This document shows, piece by piece, positions 52,416 to 62,600 of a stretch of 64,000 nt of DNA. Numbering within the stretch: the stretch's first letter is position 1; each line of letters starts with the position of its first letter. Location: positions 25,382 to 89,381 of the forward strand of contig JBDKVB010000069.1 of NCBI GenBank assembly GCA_039679385.1, read 5' to 3'. The stretch comes from Armatimonadia bacterium. Lineage in GTDB: Bacteria; Armatimonadota; Zipacnadia; Zipacnadales; JABUFB01. A program made the position numbers and the translations under genes. The notes beneath the pieces are model-generated. The model was not told the DNA's origin, made no database searches, and saw nothing but the letters and a program-made list of their open reading frames with translations.

Positions 52416-55046
52416 TCAGGCTCCTGGCCCGGCTGCCGCAGGTTGACCTCCTGTACCCTCCTTTGTGGCTGCGGGTCGCGTGATAGCGATCGCGCATTGG
52501 TTCAGGTTCAGATACTTCCGGGCGGCCGCCTGGACGTCGGTCAGGCTGACCGCTTCAATCTTCTCGGCATAGCGTGCCGACTCCCGGTAGCCGAGACCGT
52601 AGAGCTCATCCAGCGTCTCCTGCGTCAGTCGGGTCGAGACGTCGCCAAGCTCTATTTCGTGGGCCGCGATGCACATCTTCTTGGCCCGCGCGAACTCGGC
52701 CGGTGACAGCGGCTTCTGCTGCACTTCGACGATCAGGTCGCGGATGATCTTTTCCACCAACTGCAGCTTCTCCGGCTGGGTCGCCGCGTAGACGAGCACG
52801 TAGCCGGGATCGATCCCCGGCGCCGGAACGAGGTGCGTCGCATAGACCAACTGAGCGCCCCGCAGCTTCTCATGCAACCGGCCGCCGGGGTAGTTGATCC
52901 CCGAGAAGGCGGCGTCGAGAACGTCCAGCGCGAAGCGATCCTTGACGTCGACGGTCGGACCGGGGAAGGCCATGTACAGCAGACCCTGCTCCTGGTCGCG
53001 CTCTTTCACTGCCCGTCGCTCCTCACTGGGCGGGGCCTCGGGAGCAAGCTTCACCGGCTGAGCGGGCGGAAGAGCCCAGTCGCCGAAGCACCGCTTCGCC
53101 AGCGCCAGCGCCTGGTCGATCTTCACGTCACCGTAGATCGACAGCACCATCGGGCTCGGTCGGCAGAGCTGCGCGTGATGGGCGATCAGCTTCTCGCGGG
53201 TGATCGACGCCACACTCTCGGGCGTCCCCAGTGGGTCGAGTCGGTAAGGATGCTGCTGGTAGAAGGTCTGCACCAGCAGGCGACTGACCACCGAGTCCGG
53301 GTCGTCCTCCTGGGCCTTAAGGGCCGCCAGGGTGAGCTGCTTCACGCGGTCCAGTTCCGCTGCCGGGAAGCTCGGGTTGCGCACGCAGTCGGTCAGCAGC
53401 GTCATCAGCAGGTTCAGGTCGGCGGTGAGACAGGTGCCGCTGAGGCTAAAGCTGTTGCGGCCCGAGGTCGCGGAGAGCCCGGCTGCGACGTCGTCGAGCG
53501 CCCTGGCAAGGTCCTGACGTGACCGGGTGCGAGTGCCCCGGGTGATCATCGCCGCGAGGAGGCGGCCGATGCCGGCGTTCTCGGCAGTCTCATAGCGCAG
53601 GCCGCCGAGCCAGGAGGCCTGCACACTGACCATCGGCGTGCGGTGATCCTCCCGCACGAGCACCGTGATGCCGTTCGGGAGCGTGCTGCGACGGGTGTCC
53701 TCACGCCGCTCGACGGGCTGCGTGGCTTGTGCCTGCGTCGTGCCCTTCCCGGCTCGACGCACCACGACCGTGAGATTCTCGGGGCGGAAGTAGCGGTTCG
53801 CAGCCGCCTGGATATCCGCCGCCGTCACCTTGCGAAGGCCCTCGACATAGCGGGTGCTGAAGTCGACATCCCCGGTGCTCAGGTAGTTGCTCCCCAGCAT
53901 CTCGGCCCAGGAATCGACGTTGGCGCGAGCGTAGACGAGTTCGCTCTCCTTCTGCTTCTTGGCGCGACTCAGCTCGGCAGCGCTCACCGGCTCCGTCTTC
54001 AGCCGGTCCACCTCGGCAAGGATGGCCTTCTCGGCTTCGGCCAGCTTGCTCTCGTCGGCCACTGCCGAGATCACGAAGCGACCGCCATCATACTCCGGCG
54101 TGTAGGAGCCGCTGGTGATGGCGTCGACCAGCCCCTTCTCCTCCCGCAGCCGTGAGACGAGTCTGGAACTCGGACCGTTGCTGAGGATGTAATCGGCCAC
54201 GTCCAGCGGGTACATGTCGGGCGAGAACAGCGTCACGGTGCGCCAGCCCAGGGCCAGGTACGCCCGCGAGAGAGTCGGGTCAACTTCCTCCACGCGCCGC
54301 GGACTGGTCTGCGCGGGTTCCTGGGGCAAGGTCGGGAGGTTCACGGCACGCCGGGGAATCTGCCCCAGCGACTGCTCCAGGGCCTTCATCACGCGGGTGG
54401 TCTCGAAGTCGCCGACGACCACAGCCACCACGTTATCCGTGGTGTACATGCGCCGGTGGTAGGACACGATGTCCTCGCGAGTCACCGCCTTGAAGCGGTC
54501 CGGGTACCCGATGATGCGGTACCGTGCCGGGTGCAGTCGCAGGAGGGTCTGGGTCATCAGGTTGCTGAGTCGCCGCCCGGGGTCATCCTCGCCCATCGCC
54601 ATCTCGCGCAGGATCACGCCGCGCTGTGTCTCCACATCCTGCGGCGTGAGCAGCGGGTTGAAGACGTAGTCGCCGATGAGGTCGACCATGTCCTCGACGT
54701 TACGCGCCGGTCCAGTCATCCAGTAGCAGGTGTGGTCGGTGCTCGTGTAGGCGTTGGCCTGGTTGCCCAGGGCCTCCTGGATTGCGTTGATCTCGTCGGC
54801 CGTCCGGTGTGTGGAGCCGTGACCGACGAGGTGCTCCAGGAAATGAGTGATGCCACAGCCGAGGTAGTTGTCCTCGTACATGCTCCCGGCGCGGACATAG
54901 AATCGCACCGCAGCTACCGGAGCGGCATGGACCTCGTCGACGACCACGGTCATGCCATTGTCAAAGGTCCGCATCACAGGTTCTGCGTACGCCTGGCAGA
55001 TCATCAGGAGCAGGGCCAGAACTACTGCGACCAGACATCGCTTCAT
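52416..55046 (-). CDS. Secreted M16-family zinc metallopeptidase, two fused M16 units
   Basis: The protein has 876 residues with a signal peptide (LVAVVLALLLMICQAYAE). The N-terminal unit has the inverted zinc motif HFLEH (in GITHFLEHLVGHGS) and the distal Glu in ETQRGVILREM. The second unit, from about residue 450 (STLPNGITVLVREDHRTPM), lacks the zinc motif, as is usual for the clamshell partner. So one chain makes the whole pitrilysin-like chamber. Peptides released to the periplasm would be the substrates. It starts behind GAGGTG with its own promoter and may be co-transcribed with hxlB downstream. Confidence 0.9.
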   Translation of the reverse strand: MKRCLVAVVLALLLMICQAYAEPVMRTFDNGMTVVVDEVHAAPVAAVRFYVRAGSMYEDNYLGCGITHFLEHLVGHGSTHRTADEINAIQEALGNQANAYTSTDHTCYWMTGPARNVEDMVDLIGDYVFNPLLTPQDVETQRGVILREMAMGEDDPGRRLSNLMTQTLLRLHPARYRIIGYPDRFKAVTREDIVSYHRRMYTTDNVVAVVVGDFETTRVMKALEQSLGQIPRRAVNLPTLPQEPAQTSPRRVEEVDPTLSRAYLALGWRTVTLFSPDMYPLDVADYILSNGPSSRLVSRLREEKGLVDAITSGSYTPEYDGGRFVISAVADESKLAEAEKAILAEVDRLKTEPVSAAELSRAKKQKESELVYARANVDSWAEMLGSNYLSTGDVDFSTRYVEGLRKVTAADIQAAANRYFRPENLTVVVRRAGKGTTQAQATQPVERREDTRRSTLPNGITVLVREDHRTPMVSVQASWLGGLRYETAENAGIGRLLAAMITRGTRTRSRQDLARALDDVAAGLSATSGRNSFSLSGTCLTADLNLLMTLLTDCVRNPSFPAAELDRVKQLTLAALKAQEDDPDSVVSRLLVQTFYQQHPYRLDPLGTPESVASITREKLIAHHAQLCRPSPMVLSIYGDVKIDQALALAKRCFGDWALPPAQPVKLAPEAPPSEERRAVKERDQEQGLLYMAFPGPTVDVKDRFALDVLDAAFSGINYPGGRLHEKLRGAQLVYATHLVPAPGIDPGYVLVYAATQPEKLQLVEKIIRDLIVEVQQKPLSPAEFARAKKMCIAAHEIELGDVSTRLTQETLDELYGLGYRESARYAEKIEAVSLTDVQAAARKYLNLNQCAIAITRPAATKEGTGGQPAAAGPGA

Positions 55047-55113
55047 CTCAGCACCTCGGGGAATCCTTGCGCGGCAGGGACTACTGCACTATCTTGAAGA
55101 CCCCAGCCCTCTG

Positions 55114-55142
55114 ATTATAGGACGCCAGGCCCGGAGTGAGAA
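55114..55142 (-). promoter_or_regulatory. Promoter of the M16 peptidase gene
   Basis: On the minus strand TTCTCA (55142-55137), a 17-bp spacer and consensus TATAAT (55119-55114) lie about 65 nt before the start. It is divergent from the ruvC promoter ~80 bp away. Confidence 0.7.
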
Positions 55143-55221
55143 GGCCTGCGCTCCTCTGGGCGGTCCTGCAGGGGCCACTGCGCGGCGCTCTCGGCTTCCC
55201 TTACCCACCCAGAGGGCACCA

Positions 55222-55230
55222 TGCTATAAT
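55222..55230 (+). promoter_or_regulatory. Extended -10 promoter of the ruv operon, probably leaderless
   Basis: TGCTATAAT (consensus TATAAT at 55225-55230) ends only 6 nt before the ruvC ATG (55237). A weak -35 (TTACCC, 55201-55206) is 18 bp upstream. Transcription should start at or within one or two bases of the start codon. Confidence 0.7.
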
Positions 55231-55236
55231 GACCTT

Positions 55237-55794
55237 ATGCGCATTCTCGGTATCGATCCGGGGCTGAACTGCACGGGGTACGGACTGGTCGCGCATGACC
55301 CACCGTCCGCGCGGCTGGTGGAGGGCGGCGTGATCCGCACCGATGCCTCCGCTTCGCTGGAGGTGCGCCTGGCGACCCTTGCCCAGGGCATTCGCGGGGT
55401 AGTGTCCGATCTCGACCCCGAGGTGATGGTCGTCGAGGACCTCTACGCCAAGTACGAGCACCCTCGGACAGCGATTCTGATGGGCCATGCTCGTGGCGTG
55501 ATCTTGCTCGCGGCGGCAGAGCGTGGGCTCCAGGTCGCCGCCTACCCGGCCTCTTTGGTCAAGCGCGCTCTCACCGGCCACGGTCGAGCCACCAAGGAGC
55601 AGGTCGCGTCGATGGTCGTGCATCTGCTTGGACTGGCGCAGGCGCCCGAGCCCAGAGACGTGACCGATGCCCTGGCGCTGTGCCTGTGTCATGCCGCGCC
55701 CATGCGTCTTGAGGGGCGTCGCGGAGCTCTGCCGGAACGCCTGGCGCGGGCGCTGGCCGATCAGGGAGCCGTCCCGCGCCGCGAGAGACGCTGA
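55237..55794 (+). CDS. ruvC: Crossover junction endodeoxyribonuclease RuvC
   Basis: The protein has 185 residues. The N-terminus RILGIDPGLNCTGYGL carries the first catalytic Asp. VMVVEDLYAKYE gives the Glu, and RDVTDALALCLCH the last acidic residue and His of the RNase-H-like active site. ASLVKRALTGHGRATKEQV is the DNA-binding segment typical of RuvC. It resolves Holliday junctions in the RuvABC complex. The short basic tail (VPRRERR) is common. It is the first gene of a ruvC-ruvA-CPBP-ruvB operon, with no SD before the start. Confidence 0.95.
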   Translation: MRILGIDPGLNCTGYGLVAHDPPSARLVEGGVIRTDASASLEVRLATLAQGIRGVVSDLDPEVMVVEDLYAKYEHPRTAILMGHARGVILLAAAERGLQVAAYPASLVKRALTGHGRATKEQVASMVVHLLGLAQAPEPRDVTDALALCLCHAAPMRLEGRRGALPERLARALADQGAVPRRERR

Positions 55795-55843
55795 GCCGGA
55801 AGGCTTGTTGCGTAGCCTGCACCATATCTCTGGGGGCATCCTG

Positions 55844-56464
55844 TTGATCCGACGCATCCGTGGTGAGCTTGCCGGGATCCTCGAAGAGTCCGTGCTCGTC
55901 GACGTCCACGGTCTCACCTATGAGGTGTTCTTGCCGCCGCATGTCCGCGAGCGCTTCGAGGGCCGACCGACCGGCAGCGAGGTCGAGTTCTGCACCTACC
56001 ACTACCTCGCAGTCGACCAGGCGAAGTCGGTGCCGGTGCTCTTCGGCTTCGAGAACGATGTGCAGCGCGACTTCTTCGAGCTTCTCACCGACGTGCCCCG
56101 AGTTGGACCACGGGCGGCGCTGCGAGCCTTTGCGTTGCCTGTGGCGACTGTGGCGAAGGCCATTGAGCTGCAGGACTCCCGCTTGCTCAAGTCTCTGCCC
56201 GGCGTCGGTCCACAGAGGGCCAAGGACATGATCGCCACCCTCGGTGGTAAGCTCGGGCGTTTCGTCGATGTGGAAGAGCTGGAGCGTGCCGCCGAGGCCG
56301 CCGAGCGTCCGCTGGAGAGCTTCGAGGCCGACGCGCTGGAGGTCCTCACACAGCTCGGGATGTCCCCTTCGGATGCTGTCACAGCCCTCCGAGCCGTCCG
56401 CGAGGCCGAACCGGAGCTCACGTCCGCCGATGCCCTGATCCGTCGCGTCTTCCAGAACCGATAG
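55844..56464 (+). CDS. ruvA: Holliday junction branch migration protein RuvA
   Basis: The protein has 206 residues from TTG 55844, chosen because RuvA proteins begin at 'MI..[LI]RG' and GGGGG precedes it. It has an N-terminal OB fold (IRRIRGELAGILEESVLVDVHGLTYEVFLP) and two helix-hairpin-helix motifs (LTDVPRVGPRAALRA, SLPGVGPQRAKDMI). A flexible linker rich in Glu and Ala leads to the C-terminal UBA-like domain (ADALEVLTQLGMSPSDAVTALRA) that contacts RuvB. It tetramerises on four-way junctions. It lies 49 nt after ruvC. Confidence 0.95.
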   Translation: MIRRIRGELAGILEESVLVDVHGLTYEVFLPPHVRERFEGRPTGSEVEFCTYHYLAVDQAKSVPVLFGFENDVQRDFFELLTDVPRVGPRAALRAFALPVATVAKAIELQDSRLLKSLPGVGPQRAKDMIATLGGKLGRFVDVEELERAAEAAERPLESFEADALEVLTQLGMSPSDAVTALRAVREAEPELTSADALIRRVFQNR

Positions 56465-56480
56465 CTTCGTCTCCCGTAAC

Positions 56481-57437
56481 ATGACTGCGAGGTCCGTGAC
56501 CATGGCTGAGGAGTCCTGTAAGCTGTGCCGGCCGGTCCCTCGTGAAACCCTCGGGCTGCTCGTGTACCTGGTGATTGCCTTCGGCGGGGCCTGGGCCATC
56601 GAGCTGATTCCGGTTCGAGCCATCGGCTACGGCAGCCCGAAGTCGGGCAACGCGGTCCTGTTCTGGCTGATCGGCGTCATGTACGTACCGATGCTTGCAG
56701 CGCTTGTCGCCCGCAAGGTTGAGGGTTGTGGCTTCGCCGACTCCGGCCTGCACTGGGGCAGGGGACGCTACCACTTGGTCGCCTGGCTCCTCCCAGCGGT
56801 CCTAGGTGTGGTGGCAACGGGGCTGACGCTCGCCCTGGGCCTGGGCACCTACGATCCGGGGCTATCTACCATCATGTCGCGGGTGCCGCCGGAAGGCCAG
56901 GAGTTCGTGCGTCAGCAGACAGCCCGCTTCGGCGCCTGGCTGCCGGTCATCATCTGGGTCAGCGCCCTGACGCAGGCGGTCCTCATCAACTGCGTGGCAA
57001 CCTTCGGTGAGGAGTTCGGCTGGCGCGGTTATCTGCAGCGGCGTCTTGAGCGTTTCGGCGTCCGTGCCAGCGTGTTGCTCACCGGGCTGATCTGGGGCGT
57101 CTGGCACGCCCCGATCGTCGCCCAGGGCCACAACTACCCGGGCCATGCGGCGCTCGGCGTGCCGCTGTTCATCGTCTTTTGTACGGTGTGGAGCGTCATC
57201 CTCGGCTGGCTGCGGAACGCCTCGGGAAGTGTCTGGGCGCCGACCATCGCCCATGCCTCCATGAACGGGCCTGCCGTGGCTCCGATGATGTTCGTCAAGG
57301 GCGCCAACGTACTCGTCGCGAACTTCGTGGGTGTGGTCGGCATCGTCCTGGCCGGCCTGTTCGCGGCTTACCTCTTGGCAGCCGGGGTGATTCGCCGCCC
57401 GGTGGACCAACCTCCAGTCTGCGAGACCGAATCATGA
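56481..57437 (+). CDS. CPBP-family intramembrane metalloprotease (Abi/Rce1-like), inside the ruv operon
   Basis: The protein has 318 residues with eight or so membrane segments. The CPBP motifs are intact: EEFGWRGYLQRRL (EExxxR), IWGVWHAP (the xxxH motif) and APTIAHASMN (HxxxN). Rce1-type enzymes cut CaaX proteins in eukaryotes. Bacterial relatives serve in bacteriocin maturation or immunity and in membrane-protein cleavage. ATG 56502 behind GAGG is an alternative start. The gene follows ruvA by 16 nt and its stop overlaps the ruvB start (ATGA), so it is translated with the recombination genes. Confidence 0.88.
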   Translation: MTARSVTMAEESCKLCRPVPRETLGLLVYLVIAFGGAWAIELIPVRAIGYGSPKSGNAVLFWLIGVMYVPMLAALVARKVEGCGFADSGLHWGRGRYHLVAWLLPAVLGVVATGLTLALGLGTYDPGLSTIMSRVPPEGQEFVRQQTARFGAWLPVIIWVSALTQAVLINCVATFGEEFGWRGYLQRRLERFGVRASVLLTGLIWGVWHAPIVAQGHNYPGHAALGVPLFIVFCTVWSVILGWLRNASGSVWAPTIAHASMNGPAVAPMMFVKGANVLVANFVGVVGIVLAGLFAAYLLAAGVIRRPVDQPPVCETES

Positions 57438-58498
57438 GTGAAGACCTCGGACGTCAGCGAATCATCACGGCCCAGGAGCGCGGGCGCGACCACGACGAGC
57501 AGAACACGGTCCGCCCCCAGACTCTCGACGACTACGACGTGGGCCAGACCGAGCTCATCGGACAGTTGCGCATCGCCATTGCTGCGGCCAAGCAGCGCGG
57601 AGATGTGCTCGAGCACCTGCTCTTCGATGGCCCTCCGGGGCTCGGGAAGACCACACTGGCCCATATCATCGCCAACGAGATGGGCGTCGATATCCACCGG
57701 ACCTCGGGCCCGGCGCTTGAGCGTGCCACCGACCTCGTGGGGATGCTGACGAACCTCAAGCGCGGTGATGTGTTCTTCGTCGACGAGATCCACCGTCTCC
57801 CGCGCGTGGTTGAGGAGTACCTGTACCCGGCGATGGAGGACTTCCGCATCGACTTCGTCGTGGATAGCGGGCCTTACGCCAAGACAGTCCCGCTGAACCT
57901 GGAGCCCTTCACCCTGATCGGGGCGACCACTCGGGCTGGGATGCTCACCGCTCCCCTGCGCGAGAGGTTCGGCATCTTCCTGCACCTGGAGTTCTACACG
58001 GAGGAGCAACTGGAGAAGATCGTCACCCGCGCTGCGCGGATCTGGGAGATTCCGCTTGACCCGGGTGGTGCGCGGGAGTTGGCCTGCCGCTCGCGAGGCA
58101 CTGCGCGAGTCGTCAACCGTCTCCTGCGCCGCGTTCGCGACTATGCCCAGATCATGGGCGACGGCGTTGTAACCCAGACGATGGCGGCCGAGGCCCTCAG
58201 CGCCATGCGGGTCGACGAAGTGGGTCTCGACGAGCTCGATCGCAAGTACCTGCGCACCATGATCGACTACTACAACGGCGGACCGGTGGGGCTGAATGCC
58301 ATTGCGGCAACTCTCTCGCAGGATGAGGGGACGCTGGAGGACGTGGTGGAGCCCTACCTGCTGAAGATCGGCTTCCTGCTGCGGACCTCCCGGGGTCGGC
58401 AGGCGAGTGGCCGCGCCTACGAGCATCTGGGCATTGACCGTGAGCCGCCTCCACCGCCCACAGGTGGCGTGCAGGCCATCCTTGGCCTCGACACCTGA
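57434..58498 (+). CDS. ruvB: Holliday junction branch migration DNA helicase RuvB
   Basis: The protein has 354 residues. The N-terminus ends in RPQTLDDYDVGQTELIGQL, the usual 'RP..l.ey.GQ' entry. It has Walker A GPPGLGKTTLAH, Walker B VFFVDEIHRL, sensor 1 GATTRAGMLTAPLRERFG with the arginine finger, and a winged-helix C-terminus (LDRKYLRTMIDYYNGGPVGLNAIAATL, RTSRGRQAS). It drives branch migration with RuvA. The first ~35 residues form a longer charged N-terminus than usual. The start overlaps the stop of the CPBP gene by 4 bp. Confidence 0.96.
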   Translation: MSEDLGRQRIITAQERGRDHDEQNTVRPQTLDDYDVGQTELIGQLRIAIAAAKQRGDVLEHLLFDGPPGLGKTTLAHIIANEMGVDIHRTSGPALERATDLVGMLTNLKRGDVFFVDEIHRLPRVVEEYLYPAMEDFRIDFVVDSGPYAKTVPLNLEPFTLIGATTRAGMLTAPLRERFGIFLHLEFYTEEQLEKIVTRAARIWEIPLDPGGARELACRSRGTARVVNRLLRRVRDYAQIMGDGVVTQTMAAEALSAMRVDEVGLDELDRKYLRTMIDYYNGGPVGLNAIAATLSQDEGTLEDVVEPYLLKIGFLLRTSRGRQASGRAYEHLGIDREPPPPPTGGVQAILGLDT

Positions 58499-58576
58499 CC
58501 AGGTCGCCCCGGCGAAGGGTCGCCGGTCTGTCCGCAGTCTGCACCCGGTTCGTGTCTGGTCGAGGAGGAGAAGGCA

Positions 58577-59467
58577 ATGTACGAGCTGGATCCGGACGAG
58601 CTTGATGCTGAGGACGAAGAGGAAGAGGAAGGCGGGCTGATCTGGGAAGACCCGCGCGAGAAGCCTCGCACCGGCGCTACCCTGATTCGCAAGCGCACGG
58701 GCAGGCTCGACCTGGAGACCTTTGCGCCGGTTGTGACGCACTATACCGGCCTCCACCGGGCCGATGCCGCAGCCGTGTGCGCCCATGGCCGCGGTATCCT
58801 GCTGGACAACATCGACATCGCGGCAGCCGAGGCCCTGGCTGCCCACCTGCAGTCCCTGGGCGAAGACTGCTTCGTCATCCCCGCCGAGCATCTGGTGCCC
58901 CTGCCTGAAGAGCGCCAGGTAGTGCGGGCGCGGATGACCAAAGAGGAACTCCACCTGTACGAGACGAGCGGGGAGGAGCACTCGGGGCCCTGGAGTCGCC
59001 TCCTCCTTCTGGCCATGGCTCGCGTTGCCGTCACGACCACTGTCGCGAGGCCCAGGCCCGGCAATATCCTCACACGCAAGATCAGCTATGGCGCCGCCGT
59101 CGTCGGCGGGGCCTATGGCGCTGTCCTTAGTGCGGCCGTGACGGGTTCCGCGGCCACACAGCACGCACACGGCACCTCTCACCACACCTATGCCGACCTT
59201 GTCTTCCTCCACCCTCTGCGCCGCCTGCGGATCAACGCCCGTGAGTTTGACTACACGATTCTCGGCGATCAGGTGCAGCCGGCCAGTGAGGCGAATCTGC
59301 GCGCCCTGGCACGCTGGTTCGTCCATGCGGCTCCCCAGGTGCGGACCAACTTCGACTCGCGCCACCTGCTGGAGACCGGCGAGATCGAGGTGCAGCACAC
59401 GGACCTGCGCGAGCTGGAAGCCCTCGTTCACTGGCTCATCAACCTGGTCCGGTTCGACCGTCCCTGA
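58577..59467 (+). CDS. Hypothetical protein with acidic N-terminus, linked to ruvB
   Basis: The protein has 296 residues behind a strong RBS (GGAGGAGAAGG). I do not recognise a family. Residues 1-25 are almost all Asp and Glu. Residues ~45-130 form a compact alpha/beta domain (HRADAAAVCAHGRGILLDNI, then AEALAAHLQSLGEDCFVIPAEHL). Residues ~165-195 are Gly/Ala/Val-rich and could span a membrane (SYGAAVVGGAYGAVLSAAV). The C-terminal ~90 residues are helical and basic. It follows ruvB by 78 nt on the same strand and may be in that operon. The low-complexity acidic start could mimic DNA or bind a basic partner, but that is speculation. Confidence 0.7.
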   Translation: MYELDPDELDAEDEEEEEGGLIWEDPREKPRTGATLIRKRTGRLDLETFAPVVTHYTGLHRADAAAVCAHGRGILLDNIDIAAAEALAAHLQSLGEDCFVIPAEHLVPLPEERQVVRARMTKEELHLYETSGEEHSGPWSRLLLLAMARVAVTTTVARPRPGNILTRKISYGAAVVGGAYGAVLSAAVTGSAATQHAHGTSHHTYADLVFLHPLRRLRINAREFDYTILGDQVQPASEANLRALARWFVHAAPQVRTNFDSRHLLETGEIEVQHTDLRELEALVHWLINLVRFDRP

Positions 59468-59670
59468 GCTGCACCGACCGCGGCAGTGGAGGTGCAGGCA
59501 CTGCGAAGCACGAAGGTCTTCGACCGTCGGTGAGCGCTCTGAGGCCGGCTGTGGCTAACCTTCGCCCCAGAGCGCAAGTCCCTTGTTGAGTCTTGCCGGA
59601 CCACTCCCGTCGCCTTGTCCTTTACCGCCCGGGCTGAGCAAGCCCGCTGCCGATTCTGGAGGGCCGACCT

Positions 59671-62600
59671 GTGACCAGATCCATCGTCCTTGCTGTGATC
59701 TCGTTCCTGTCCCTCACGACCGCCTTCGCCCAGCAGACAGACAACGGGACCGTCAGCCTCACAGCGACGGGCAAGACGGGCGCCTACACCGGGTTCACCC
59801 TCAAGTCGGATGACACCGAGATCGCCACCGTCAACTTCGGGAGCAACCACGCCCTTACGGCTACCACTCTCAAGGCGACCACGAGCGTCCTGCGGTTCAC
59901 CGGGCTGTCCTGCACGCCCACTCCCGCTCTGGGGCCCGCGAGCTTCATCGAGGTCCAGCTTCTGCCCAAGGACCCCTTCCCCGTGGTGACCTTCGAGCTT
60001 GACCTGCGCTCCTTCGATCAGGCGGCGTGGGAGAAGCGCTGGGGACAGGTGCCCTTCCACTTCCTGACCTGCAGCCTGCCGGGAGCCGAGGTCTTCCATC
60101 AGCGCGGCTGGTCCATCGGCACCCCTGTGGTGGATGACTACATTCAGATGAAGGCCGCGCCGCGCGGGCAGACGGTGGTGAGTCACTGGTCACGCGACTG
60201 GATGTACGCGCCGCCGATCGGCTCCTATCCCATGGCCGTCGCCGGGCTATGGAACTCGGCTGCGAAGCACTACGTGGGCTACGACTTCCACGGCGCACGC
60301 CTCACCGACCACAGCGAGAAGAACTTCGGCACCACCTACTGCTGGCAGTTCGGCGGCGATCGCGAGTTCTTCTGCCTCACCTGGCCCTACGGCAAGCAGT
60401 ACATCAACCTTCGCTACCCCACGACCCCGGTTCGCTGCGGTACGCACTTCCGGCTCCTGTGGTCGCGCGATATGGGGCCCGACGACGACCCGAACCGACT
60501 GGTCAACGAGTTCCTCTGGAAGACCTACGCCGACCGTCTGCCCGATGCCGAGCGGATGAATGACCTGTCCTGGCTCCCCGACAGCCTGCGCATCAGCGAC
60601 TTCCCCGTCCCCGGCAGTCTGGGCAACTTCGCAACCCAGAACACCGGCCCCGACGGCGATCGCTGGTGGCAGCCCAACGTCAACCTCATCGGCGGTCAGG
60701 GCTACTTCAACAGCATCGACTACTACTTCGACACGAAGGACCAGGCCTCCATCACTCGGCTTGGCACCGAGTGTCGCAAGATCGTCTCACTGGGCAAGTG
60801 GCTGGAGGTCGGCGGGGACAAGGGGTTCTTCTGGCAGACGCCGCTGGACGGTGGCGGCGCGGAGTTCTTCGGCCCCGGCGTCGAGACCTTCCACCATGTG
60901 CGCGGCTGGAACGCCGGGCTGGCACTGCTTGAGTACTACCGCAACGACCCGGCGGGAGCTGCTGATCTGCTGCCCTACATCGACGGCGTGCTGCGCTACA
61001 CCAAGCACATCCTTTACACCCGCAACTGCTATCCCGACGTTCCGGCGGCGCAGTTCGCCTGGAGCGCCACTCCCTGCGTCACCTTCTGCCTGAAGTACTA
61101 CTACTTCTTCCGCAACGATCCCTCGCACCAGGACCTGGCCGAGCTGGCCTACAAGCTGGCCCGGAACATGACCTACCGCTATCTCGCGCTCTGGCCCTGC
61201 GACAACGACGACATGGACGACCTCGACAGCTCCTTCTTCATGGAGCCCAATGCCGGGCTGCCCTGGCTGGGTTGCGCCTGTGCCAACGAGGTCTGGGTCT
61301 ACAACATCGCCATGCTCTACGAGTACCTCAGCACCGGCGATCCGATCATGGGCCACTACCTGCGCGGAATGCTCGAGCGTTACCCGCAGATGTTCCAGGA
61401 CCAGTGGTACCCGTCAGTGCGCGAGTACCCCAGCAGCGCCTTCACCGAGCGCTACGGCCTCTTCGATGAGTGCGCCCAGGGCAAGGGGAAGCGCGCTGAC
61501 TACGGCGGCCTCTGGGGCGGCTTTGAGCGTCTCATCTGGCCTGTGGGAACCTCACGCGCCCGGGTGGTCTGTGGTGAGAAGGCGGCCATGGCCTTCGACC
61601 GCGACGGTCGCCATACCGACCTCAGCGGCTATCGCTACTATGGCGACGGCCGGTGCTCCTTCAAGCTCGTGGCCGGCGGTCTGCAGGCCGATCCCGCTGC
61701 CTCCTTCGACCTCAGCGTTACCTTCCCGTTCTTCGACCTGCGCAGCAAGCAGGTGTCCCTGATCCGCGACGGCCAGACCAGCCGCCTTGCGGCGGACCGC
61801 CTCACGACCTTCGCCGCCCAGAAGGACACCCTGATCCTCAAGGGCGTCAAGCTGGGCGACACGGTCTGCTTGGGCGGCTACGATGCAGCAGTGGTGCCCT
61901 TGTCCTGCGCCGTCGCCAAGCCCCGGGTGCAAGACTCCGACGGGCCCAGCTTCCTCGAGCGCGACGGATTCCAGATGCTGAATCTCGCGCGGGGCGCCTT
62001 CGAGGGGATCGACCGCAACTGGGATGACCCCAAGTCGATGGCGAGTTATGAGCCGGGCTTCAAGACCCTCTACGGGGTGCCCTTCCAACTACTCGATCCT
62101 GACCTGACGCAGAACCGGGTCACGGTTCCGCGCCGGGGCATCGCCTTCGGCGAGCATCCGCAGTACCTGTTCCTCCTGGTTGGCGGGCTTGACGACCGCT
62201 CGCATCTCACCCTCTACCGTGATGAGCAGACCCGCGAGTCGATTCCGCTGGCCGGGTCGGTGCCGGTGATCCAGTCCTGGCCCCCGGTCTTCGACTGGCA
62301 CCTCAGCCTCGCCGTCATCGAGAACAAGGGCAAGCCCATCATGTCCCTGGCTCCCGTGGGGTGCCAGATCTACGCCATCACCTCCACTGACCTGCAGGCC
62401 GCCAAGCTCTCGGAGACACTAGCAGCCCTGCAGTCTCGCCGCGAGCTCGAACTCGCCCGTGAGGCAACCCTTAAGGAGCTCAAGTCGCTGGCTCCCTTGC
62501 TGGAGGCGGTCAGTGGGCATGTGGCCGTCCTGCCTCATCCGGACACCACCAACCCACGGGCGAACCTCGTAGTGAAGATGCTGCAGGAGGCCGGGCTGGC

